A stretch of 64,000 nt of DNA. Source: Pseudo-nitzschia pungens. Its lineage: Eukaryota > Bacillariophyta > Bacillariophyceae > Bacillariales > Bacillariaceae. The position numbers were made by a program, and so were the translations under genes. The DNA lies in NCBI GenBank assembly GCA_037355855.1, contig CM074763.1, positions 930,001 through 994,000 of the forward strand, written 5' to 3'. Every line of letters starts with the position of its first letter. Within the stretch, counting starts at the first letter, position 1. This document shows positions 53,801 to 64,000 of this stretch, piece by piece. The notes beneath the pieces were generated by a model that searched no databases, had not been told where the DNA came from, and saw nothing but the letters and a program-made list of their open reading frames with translations.

Positions 53801-56800
53801 CATTGTCTTCGTCACTATCAGTTGTTACTCCTCTATCAAGTTGACCTGCGATTGGGGATCCAGCAAAAAATTCTAAATCTTCATGGGTTCCGTCAATAAT
53901 CCAAAAAGGCACAAAAATGGATGCAACCCGGGTTGCGGACGAGAACTTTTGACAATAGTATCTGATACTTTCATACTCAGATTGATCAATACCACTGACA
54001 TCATTCTCAAAGTCAAACGCAACTGAAAGATTCAAAGTCACATCATCGGCATCGGAGACCTTCATTTTTGCAACAGTTCTTGAATTGTAATACCTTCTTA
54101 ATCTTCCATCGTTTTCACGTGCTGGAACGATAACTGGAGAACTCCATCCTGGATATCGCCGAGAATTGTCACCATCTGTGCCTACAAATTTCACTCTCAG
54201 TTCAACTTGATCTGAAGATGGCGAACCCGTCCAGGGAACTGATTCCCCACAATCCAAAACACCAAGCTCTTCCCAACCAGCCAACTTCTCAGAATGATCC
54301 CCGGCATCGATCTTCAGATTGTTGTTTGTTATAACAGTGGAAAGTGATTTAACTCGTACTTGTACTGCGATTGGCAAAGCGAGAAAGTTGCGAATCACAA
54401 GCGGAGACCTGAAGAAGATCATTCGCTGTTCGGGAACTTCAATGGATGAGTCGACGCGTGAAAAACTTGCACTTCCAATTCTGACGGCACAAGCCGTTAA
54501 GTGCACCTTCTCGTCTGATTGAAGCATTGCATCGTATTCCTGGTGGGTTGGATTTGGGCGGACGAGAGTTGGTAGGACGATTTCTTCCTCACCAATCAAC
54601 CCTCTTCCAAATGACTTCGGAGAAAATGGAGGAGGCGTAGATACTTCAACGGTATTGTTTAATTCCGACAAAATTTTCGACTCGTGCAAAAATGATGATG
54701 CACGAGACAGAGCAGTTACAAAAAAACGGTAAGACCCACCATGTATTAAAGGAACGATATCTGCTGGTACTGACACTATCCCATCTTTTCTCCTGTTAAT
54801 ATCAAGACAATGTTGCTTTGGTACTAAACAACGCCACAAGAGGGTTAGTCCGTTTTTGTCTCGAACTTCGAGAAGAAGATCCGCATCTGATGCATTCTTG
54901 AGAACAAATGGAGATTCTATGGAGACAACCTTCACGCTACCTCTAAGTGCAACTCGCACAATGATCCAACCTAAGGCCCTCGAGTTCGAACCATCATCCT
55001 TCATGTCCACCCTGGTTTTGACATTTCGATCCAGAGGATATCGATGGACACCGACGGCATCAACTGGAATCTTGGCAGAAGCTTTAAACGAGAAATTAGC
55101 CGATCTTTCTCCTTTGGGGACATTGAAACAGGCGACATCAACTCTGCCGATAGCATCTTCGAAGCCACCAAGTTCAAGATAGATAAAAGCTCGATGAGGA
55201 TCACATGTTTGAGAAAGTGATCTTTTCAGTGTGAGCGGTGCCTCCGCGCCGTTCGCAAGTATGACTTTGGCAGCACTTTCCCCGCGCTTTGTTCTATCAG
55301 TATCGAGAACTTCCCTAAATCGCAAAGTCTAAACAGAGAATACAAAAACGGTCAGTTGAAGATAATCGCACAACGAGAAATAGATCAAATGTTATCACGT
55401 ACCATTCCGGAGGAATTCCTGATTAAATGAGGGACAATCGCATTCGATGCTGTCCTCTTTGAATTGTCGAGGTAACCCTTAACGTTTTCAATAAGAGCAC
55501 CCGTTAAATTCACGTTCAGAGGCATTCTATCTGATAAAACCACATACGTTGAAAACGGACCATCATCTCCGCGAGAGCCAGGTGTCTTCGACGGTTTCCC
55601 AAACCCTTCGAGCCAATCTAGAGGAGAGGTAGATGGCATAGTATCAAACAATTTGGATTCAATTTCGGATAGAGATCCCGACGGCTGGTAAAGTGCAGAA
55701 GATAGAGTGCTTCGAGCTAAACTAGAAAGCATCAAATAGCACAGATCAGAATGAGAGACGTCTGAAGATCCTTTTGTTGTTGATGTGGAAGATTGTAAAC
55801 TCTGAAATGGAGAGCGAATGAGACGTCCGATTTCACGCAAACGATCTTTTCCTGTACCAATGGATTCACCCTCCGATGCTTCTGTCAAAGATGATTCAGT
55901 TGGCGTCCTAGATAGTTTTGCTTCGTGTTTCATTATAGGATTCCAACGGCAAGCTTCAACCAAATCAATTCCAAATTTTACGTCTGCAACCCAAGGCTCT
56001 ATGAAAGGTTCCCAAGCAACTAAACGCCGATTATGATAGTGACCCGTGACTTTAAAAGCGACCCACCCTCCAACGGTGACATTCATTAACTCTGAACCTG
56101 AGATATATTGCAGTTGAGAAGTATCTTCTTGTTTGGTCCTCCTGCCAGGCAATGCATTCAAAATGCGATTGACTGGAACAGCTGCAATGCCAGACAATAT
56201 ATTCGACAGCTCGAATTTAATGATGGGAGATTCGTTCAGACGCGTCGCACCCCCTGGCACGCATGTCACCAAGAATCCTCCTATCTGCACCCGACAAATT
56301 GAAGGCGAACTTTTCATTACATCAAGTAGTTTGGTTGTTTGATGATATCCTGGCTTTATCCTAGAAGATTTTGGCATTCGTGAATCATTATTTGCTCTTT
56401 TCCCGTCTGCTTTCTTCGCCATATCCAAGATTGGTTTGATCGAAACTTGAAACGAATCACTAAAGCCTCCCAATGTTTTCGAACCCATGTAGACCAGAAC
56501 ATCTACAAAATTGGCTTCCAAAGTTAAAAGCTGGGCGAGTTTCACTCTGAATTCTGAGAATCCGTTAGAAGTTTTATCCTCTATGGATGCACCGGTCGCC
56601 TTGTATAAAAGCATCAAGTCAATGGGATTCGTTATCCTCTGTTCGCCAGCAATTGGCTGACTGATTTTAAAACATATCCTCGGCATTACTTTAAAGCCTT
56701 TTTGTGATGAATTGAACAATTCCATCAAAGTTATGTTGGTACGCAGGACTTGGAATGCCGAGAGCTTATAGTTTACTTTCGTTGTAAAAGCATTGACAAG

Positions 56801-59800
56801 TTTGTGATGGAATTCTTCGACTGGTACTCCTGTACTGTTCACCAAATAGTTATTTGAGAACTCCTTGAAGAGATTATTGTCGTCTTCCTCCGTAAAGATT
56901 CCGTCAATATTGAGGGTTAGCCACGGCGTTGAGGAGTCTCTAAGGCGGTCAAGAGCTACAGCCAAACTTAATGATGCCTTCCATCTAAATGTAACAACAC
57001 TGCATGGATCGTTATCGCCGTTTTTGACGTAGTCAATAATATCCCTTGATGCCAAAATACATTCAAACGTTTCTGCGTCAGCCGATAAAATTAGATTGAT
57101 ATCATTTGGATGCTGTAGAAAACGGGTGAAATGATTGAGCTTTCGTTTCGGATTGATAGATGATGTTCGACTTTTTCCTCTCATAAGTTTCATCCCCTCT
57201 TTTAAATCAAGGATTGAACGAAAAAATGATGGCAAAACAAGGCATTGGATCCTTCCCCAGTTTATGTGCAACCTTATCGTCTGAATCCCTTCAAGATGCA
57301 TGTAAAATTTTATACGGACAAAATAAGGAAAATCAAGACGAGCTTCGGGATCTTCACCAATGACTCGAATCCCTTTTCCTGAAGACAAATCAAAAAGAGC
57401 CGAATCTCGAATAAGGACGGATGTTGTCACTTGTTCGCCTTGACTGTAATCAACAGTAACGTCGGTCATTGTGAATGAAATGAGACGTGATGCGTAAGCA
57501 ATAGGTTTTGATTCAGTCTCGCGAAGAAGTTGTATCTCAACGTCTTCGAATGAGATCTGGAGACCGAATCGCCGTCTACCCAACATACTGTTGGCTGAGG
57601 GTAGCAGATGCTTGGTTTGGAAAGGTTCTATCTTTTCTTCCTGTACTTTGGTAGAGTTTGATTTAAATGACTGCGATATACCATTGATAAAGCCAATGAT
57701 GGATACGGACATATTTATCTTGAGCGGTGAAACTTTCAGAATTAGGGTCGCCTTCTCGTTGTTACTTTTTCGAGATGGAATCGACCCCCATCCATGTCTT
57801 GCCATCACGGTTTCGATCTCATTCAGAGGAGACCCAGCCTTAACAAGTAATGGTTGAAGATCAAGTCTTGGATCTTGATTCTTAGTGGGAATCATCTTAC
57901 TGGTAGTCGTGAGCTCAAAAATAATTGAAAACGGCTCAAGAATAGGCCAATCGTCATGAGATCTGATCATTGAGATGTCAGTTATTCCCATTCGTATTGA
58001 CACACGATCCTTGAATACAGGTGACTCCTGAATACTGACAACAGTAGAGAGTGCTACCACCATTTTCGTACCGATGTCATCTGACATATTCCATTCGTTT
58101 TTGTTTTCTTCAGGAAATCTTATATTTATCCTCCTTAAAACTAGGTCGAAACGCCATCTCAATCGAACGTCTCTACCTATCCGGTCAATAAAGGAAACTT
58201 TTTTCTCATTCTTGGATGAGTCCCCAGGCTTCTGAAACAATTTTCGGAGCTCACGAGTGCTCCGAGATAGCTTTGACAATGCTTCAGGAGAAGCAAGTAG
58301 CGATATAGGACTTATTCTTATTCCTAAATGGACATTTCGGACGTCAAAAATGCCATGCTTGGTATCAATCTCTGGCTTATCAACCCCGACAACCCAGCCG
58401 CCTGTTTCACTTGAAGGAACAAGCTGACTTCTTAGTCTAAGTTGAAAAAGAGCACTATAAGGATCTCTCCTTCCAATGATTTCTAACCCACGTCCAGTTT
58501 CAATACTTGTAATATCTAGGAGCTGAGCATTGGCACACCGAAAGTCGACTTGAAACCTGTTCCGAATTTGTGAAGACAAGAGAAGAATCCGAAGCGACGA
58601 TTCTGATACAATAAGAGCACCTACAACTTGATCTTCATGGGTCAGCGCAAGTCTGACAGAAGTCAGACGAATCGCTAGATCCGAATATTGGTGAGATTTT
58701 TTAATCTGTTCGGGTTGTCGTTCAGTCTCCATATCTGGCATATCCTTTGTTTGACCGTCAGATTTGGATGATACCATTGCTGCCTTGATACGATGAAGAG
58801 ACTCCAAGATTGGCATGATAGATTTGCAAGATGGCGATATCTCGACATCACCTATAACAAGCCTAATTCTACGTGACTTGGTGACACGTCGCGAAGATTC
58901 GCCAGATCGATGTTTCCGCACAGCGAGAACACCCCGAATGAATCGGTCTTCCATAGAGTGAGCGACTAGGTGGGGCAAATGGACAGGTAAAAGCGTATCG
59001 CAGCTTCCACCAGAAAAAATCAAGACTGGCGGGATCTCGTTCACATCGACTAAACTTGAGACGTTTGCTGTCACTTGATCCAAACTAAAATAGATTTTTG
59101 TGTCATTCGCGTAATGGAGAAGTGCAAGAGCCACTTGGTTTGCGACGAATTGAAACTCAGAAACATGTGCGCCGTCGAAAATATCACTCGACTGATCACC
59201 AGCACGCAACGTTATTTGAATCTCACTCATGAGAATTGAGCCTTTGAAAAGTTCACGATTCAGATTCCGAACAAGCTTGTGACTGGATTCGTCGTTCCCT
59301 ACGGAATTGCTTCGTTGCTTTGAACGTATTAGAGCTTTGGCTGTTCTCGCTTGTTGCATCGTGATCACGGTGAATTCCTCTTTATCAAGTTCCGAGACGA
59401 ACGTATTGTTACTTTTATCCGACAAAAGGAGGTCCATATCGTGACAAACAGCTTGCAATGCCTTCAACTCTGCTTTTGACCGATGAATCTCTTGCTTCGT
59501 TTTTTTATGTGCAATTCTGAGCTCTCGGAGTTCCGAATCATTGATACTTGTAACACTATTTGCATCTTCTACCAGTGCGGCAGAGAGGCGCTTGATTTTT
59601 GATTCTAATTCTTCAATACTTGCCTTCAAATCCCTCAAAAGCTGAAGCTGCCCTCCCGCTGACATGACAGAATGAAAAGAATCATCATCCGTTTCTTTGC
59701 CACTTTCCGCAACTGAGTCGTCCTCTCCAACACCTTCCTCTAAACGCGCCAAGTTTTCAGCATTTAGGTAACCGTTATCAAACTGACTTCTTCGGTTTTT

Positions 59801-62800
59801 GGAGTGGTCCGACATGGAAGATACATCGGACAAAGAAGGTTGCCTACGGTGGAATCTACGATCATTTGACGACCCCCTACTTACTCCATCAATAACACTT
59901 TCGGCATCTACGATCCAATTATCTTCGAACCATACACCTGAACCGTTTTCTCCACCAATTGATTCAGACCCTTCCTTTGCATCAAAAAATTCGTAGTCGT
60001 CAATGTCGCTGGCTGAATCTGAACTATCACTATCGCATTCAGACATCGTTTCAACATGGCGAGGAAGAAATTCGCCAACTTCTTCTAAGATCAATGGCTT
60101 TGATTCTGCGCGTCTGTATGTTTGTGATGCAACATCAGCTCTTATCAAAGATTTCCACTTCTTGAATGCCACCCCAAAGCGTGAAATTAAACCTTCGTTC
60201 AGAACTATTTTGATTGTTTCGACTACTGTATGAGTCTTCAGTTTGCAGAGAGTGTGGTCTGTCGGGATTACAGATTTTTGAATTGTTGTCTGCAATTCAA
60301 ACCCAGTCGAAATATCAAATATTTCAGATTCTCCGCAGAAAGTAATCCTGCCAGTATGAAGACGCAACTGGTATTTGTCGTAGAAGAGTTCTTCTATACT
60401 CGATTCATAATGGCTATTTTTTCTCTCTATACCTCTCTCGATGGATGGAAAGGCGTCATCAACATGTAAGCTTCCAGAAAAGGAACGACCTCCTCTTTCA
60501 CTCGCCTGAATACTATCCACTGACATGGCAGACGAAAACGTGAGCTTTGGCATCGCTTTCCGCAAAGAGGTTCTGAATACAGATGATGGTATCCTCGAGG
60601 TTCTGGAACCATTTGCTGAGCTGTCGTCTGTGCTATACTGCCTTCGTTCCAATAGCGTAGAATCGTCTTGACTTGAGTCATCATTCTGTCGAATCAGAGT
60701 GCGATTGTTCAATTTGTTGCAGGAGATGCCTGCTAGTCTGTCCGTCTTTATAGACAACATACCAAGATCGATGACAAGATCTTCGTCCTCTCCCATGCTG
60801 ATTCGGAAGACAGGGCAATGCATTGAAATGTCGGCGTCCAAATTTTCATGGTCGGAAGCTGCCGACTCGGCCTTAGCCATCAGCACTAATTTACCTAGTG
60901 TCAAAGAATTCAAATAAGCCAGAGATAGCTCTCCCCAGAATTTCTCCACGTTTCGAGCTGTCGATACTTCCCTCATAAAACCCTTTAAGTGACCTAACCA
61001 CTGACAATCTAGGTTCATGTTGATTTCAATGGGATTGAGCACTACCCGAAGCTCCTTGTTAACCCCTGGGTTGGTAACTGGGTTCTTCGTATACGTGATC
61101 GAGAACAAAGGCTTATTCTGCTTGTAATGTATAATATCGTTGCTGTCATTCAGGGATACGAGGTCTCTCTTCAGTTGACTTGCAACCACATGTTGACTTT
61201 TGTCCATTCGAACCTCAGATGCCGTAAAATCTACAACAGAAAATTCCAACCCGTAATTTTTGTAGTCCCCTCTTAATGTCCCTCTTATTCTTGTTCTTTG
61301 ACTGACGAATTCGAGAAACTTTTCGTGTAGTCTTTTTAGTTGTGTTTCCTCTGCGGTAATGTACAGTGGGGAAAAGAGGACGAATCGCACTTCTTCCACT
61401 TGGACGTTTACAGATATAGCAACAAGAGAGTCATTGCGCACCTCGGGTCTAGACGTGTCGTTGTTGTTCGGCACTTTGTCCAGATACTGTAACAACCTGT
61501 CAAATTGTTCTCGTGCCTCGACATCATCGACGGTCGCATCCCGTACAGTATCTCTCCACCAAGAAGACCGTCTACTTCTTTTACTTCCATTATCCCTTAT
61601 TTTATTTGAACTTTTTTCCATCCGCATGTTCACTATTGCCCGATAGAGTATTATATCTGTGACAGACAAATCGCCGTGAACTCCATCTTCAATTTCTTGT
61701 ATTTCTGTGGTTTCTATCGCGTTCAGCGGAGTGGCAAAGTACCCATTGGTATCCCCTGGCACTTCATTATTCACCAATGAGAAGTTCCGTATCCTTCGTT
61801 CATAAAGAGTCATATATCGAGCTCGGATAGCATACGTCCTTTGAAATCTGCTCCTCGACCACCGCAAAAAATTATCCTTCAATTCTAGGTTTATGACTCG
61901 TGTGGCATAAAACCACCAAGCCTTAGGATCATGTAAGGCGGAATTCTCGGGTCGAAGCTTTCTATATTTCTTCACAAATTGGAAATTTCTTCGTTCTTTG
62001 TATAGTCTCAACATTTGTATACATTGGAAGTCCCTCAGGTTTGTTGATATACAGTCGAGTTCGATATCAATCTCGACCGCCGGTCTTTCACTTAGATCTT
62101 TTGGTTTGTTTGAAAGCACGAAATACAGTCGACCTCCCACCGGCAAAAGTAAGAACGTATGAGTTGGAATGTATGACCTGGACGGAGAAGCTACCAAGCT
62201 GCATCTCCTCACAATGCAGAAGTCAAGGGCTTGGGAGATCTTTGCTGGATTATCGGCACATGTTTGGTAAAGAATCGAATTCTCAACTGGCAAATTGTCA
62301 CCATAATCCAGCGCATTCCAATACATAGCAAAATGATTAATTTGCGCCATTTTTGATACAACATTATCGTCCGAAGGTTGGTCGATACATTCATCTTTGC
62401 CATCCTGTACATGCATACTTTCCATCATAATACCAAATGCACACGGATTTTTGAAATCCGATTCATTATCTTCGATCCGAATGTGAAAATCTCGTATATG
62501 GATGTGAAGTTTATCCAAGATTTCCTGTAGCAATCCACTGGTTATTCGTTTTTTCAACATTTCAGTGTACGTCTTATTCTCTTCGAATGAGAAATCCCCA
62601 TCGTCATCTGGTCCTGATGACGATTTTGCAAAATTTTCCGACCTAGATAACGCCTCTCTACGCTTTTTGATTTCTTCGGCTCTCAAATCATCATCATGAA
62701 ACGAAAAAGAGGTGCGAAACAGAGCGTGGACACCATCCAGGACCAAGACTACGACTGCTTCTTGCATGGAATCGGACCGAGACAAACCATTGGTGCTATA

Positions 62801-63046
62801 TTTTGCCCATGGGATTGTAATTTCGACTTGGCGGAGGGAGCAATGAACCAGTTCAAGGGGATGACCTTTTCGACGCAGTTTCTGGTTGATTATATCGACT
62901 TTGACCTGTAGGTCGTGGAAAGAAATGTACCCACTCCATATCCCCAGATGGGCCGTCGTTGTCGCCTTATTTCGGGCCAAAGATTCCTCCGTGAAATATT
63001 TCGAGAGAACTCCGGAGAGAACGTTTCCAGCGAGTTTCTCGAACAT
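50862..63046 (-). CDS. VPS13: VPS13 family bridge-like lipid transfer protein
   Basis: Two exons, 63046-55403 and 55328-50862, joined in phase 0 across a 74-bp intron (donor GTACGT), give a 4036-residue protein. The N terminus MFEKLAGNVLSGVLSKYF and LGIWSGYISFHDLQVK is the chorein motif of VPS13. A long repeating beta-groove region follows, interrupted at ~1040-1260 by an acidic Asp/Ser-rich segment and a coiled coil (LLRDLKASIEELESKIKRLSAA). The second exon has VAB/SHR-BD-type sequence (SIFVPFWIIDGTHEDLEFF) near residue 3020. It ends in a C-terminal region that includes WRVVDVLMGLSSNP and PLILMITLERILLLTA. VPS13 proteins carry phospholipids between membranes at contact sites. Which membranes this one bridges is not evident. 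The whole frame is intact over 12 kb. There is no signal peptide. Confidence 0.92.
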
Positions 63047-63690
63047 TTTAACGTTTCATCTCAGGTTTGATGTTATTGAGGAAGCATTTCAACGAAGGTA
63101 CTGCATTTAATCGGAGGAAATTCCCATTACTACTTGTCGTCATTGTCATCACTGATCGCCTGATTTCTGCTACCCGTAATTACTGCTAGATAGATGACAA
63201 GTTTCATTTTTAATAGCCCGTCCTCCCTCAATACATACCGGTAAACGTATGAGGCGAGTGTTTTCAAAACTGCTACCGGTAAGCTTAATAGTGAGCGGCG
63301 ATACAATTATTTTCGAAAATTCGGCGGAACATTCAACATCTTACCTTTCATATGTATGATTCATGAATAGTAATATCCTGTATGATTTGAAAATACTGTA
63401 AATGATTATCCATGACGTCTGTATTTCGTACGTGATCCGCAACACCAATGATTTTTCAATTTTTCTCCACCTTTTAGGGGACAGTAATATTTTTTTCTTC
63501 TCATCAAAACTGCAAGGTTATCTCAACAACAATAATCGACTAGTAACCTTACCTTACCGTACAAGTAAATTACCGTGTTGTTGATTGTTCCATGTTACTT
63601 CCGGGTACGATCTCCATGCAACATTGGAAGTTCGAGTTGTTCAACAACTACTGCACGTACGAAAAGTTTCTGCAGCGCTCATAATCTACC
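63047..63690. other. Divergent intergenic region, VPS13 / RPF2
   Basis: This 644-bp region holds the promoters of VPS13 (minus) and RPF2 (plus). It contains TACCGGTAAACG near 63238, CTACCGGTAAGC near 63271 and AACCTTACCTTACCGTAC near 63545. Otherwise it is AT-rich with no supported ORF. Confidence 0.5.
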
Positions 63691-64000
63691 ATGGCACCAA
63701 CACAAGCGCAACAAAAAGCTGCGAAAGCAAAGGTCCTTGCTGGTGGAAAGCCTGCCAAGGCCAGAACACAACGCTACTTGAAATCGATCGAACCACAACT
63801 GCGTGAGGGGGCCAAGAGTACGCTTCTTCTGAAAGGAATCAGATGCAGTCAGGCGATGGGAAATCTTCTGAAGGATATGCGTGCTATGCAGGCACCCAAC
63901 GTAAAACTTATGTCTAAGAAGAATCAAATCGTAGCTTTCGACGACATCGAAGGTCAGCAATCGTTGGAATTCTTGACGACCAAGAACGATTGTGCACTTT
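63691..64000 (+). CDS. RPF2: Ribosome production factor 2 (Brix domain), 3'-truncated by window edge
   Basis: The ATG at 63691 opens a frame that runs to the window end, giving 103 residues. The sequence AKARTQRYLKSIEPQLREGA, LLLKGIRCSQAMGNLLKDM and FDDIEGQQSLEFLTTKNDC matches the start of RPF2, whose relatives read ...EDETSLEFFSQKNDCSLF at the same point. RPF2, with RRS1, recruits 5S rRNP to pre-60S ribosomes in the nucleolus. The Brix domain itself begins just before the cut. The remainder lies outside the window. Confidence 0.85.
   Translation, partial: MAPTQAQQKAAKAKVLAGGKPAKARTQRYLKSIEPQLREGAKSTLLLKGIRCSQAMGNLLKDMRAMQAPNVKLMSKKNQIVAFDDIEGQQSLEFLTTKNDCAL

Noticed and set aside
1..64000. 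tRNA, rRNA, snRNA, CRISPR, transposase or bacterial mobile element
   Set aside because: No B-box-like tRNA arm, rRNA core, array of spaced repeats or transposase/integrase motif was seen by eye; a covariance-model scan would be decisive.

Overview
This is eukaryotic nuclear DNA, most likely from a diatom. Genes are spliced but intron-poor, with GT-AG introns of about 80-290 bp, and they lie on both strands. Several predicted proteins begin with a signal peptide followed by a phenylalanine-bearing ASAFAP-like motif, which is the targeting signal of complex plastids surrounded by ER membrane (21780 and 24990). A phosphoglycerate mutase carries a mitochondrial-type presequence, as lower glycolysis enzymes do in diatoms. 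No rRNA, tRNA, CRISPR array, transposase or bacterial operon was seen. The species cannot be named from the sequence alone.

Layout. 1-16.6 kb: the 3' part of a coiled-coil protein gene, an SLC25-type carrier with a signal peptide, a PPIL4/CYP59-like cyclophilin with RRM and RS-like tail, a kinesin-14, Mediator subunit MED31, the ALG12 mannosyltransferase and UFD1. 17-27 kb: a small membrane protein, a PPR protein, a plastid thioredoxin, a CREG-like secreted protein, a plastid MsrB-like protein and a METTL2/6/8-type tRNA m3C methyltransferase. 28-41.8 kb: an AAAP amino acid transporter, an unrecognised protein, KRI1, mitochondrial phosphoglycerate mutase and a sulfotransferase-like/class IV aminotransferase fusion containing a 14-nt microexon. 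41.8-50.2 kb: an SPX-cytidylyltransferase fusion, a second PPR gene, an EAPP-family protein and eIF3k. 50.8-63 kb: one giant VPS13 gene (4036 aa, two exons). 63.7 kb to the end: the start of RPF2, cut by the window edge.

Most genes are independent housekeeping genes and do not form a pathway cluster. Loose themes are ribosome biogenesis and translation (KRI1, RPF2, eIF3k, tRNA m3C methyltransferase), organelle RNA biology (two PPR genes), glycan and protein quality control (ALG12, UFD1), and plastid redox (thioredoxin, MsrB-like).

Two things stand out. The first is a pair of unusual fusions: SPX fused to a cytidylyltransferase, and the sulfotransferase-like/aminotransferase gene with its microexon. 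The second is a set of about ten apparent single-base frameshifts, many in short homopolymers, limited to six genes while the longest genes (kinesin, VPS13) are clean. Intergenic DNA repeatedly carries a palindromic TACCGGTA/GGTACC motif family. Exon boundaries were inferred by hand from splice signals, frame continuity and family conservation.
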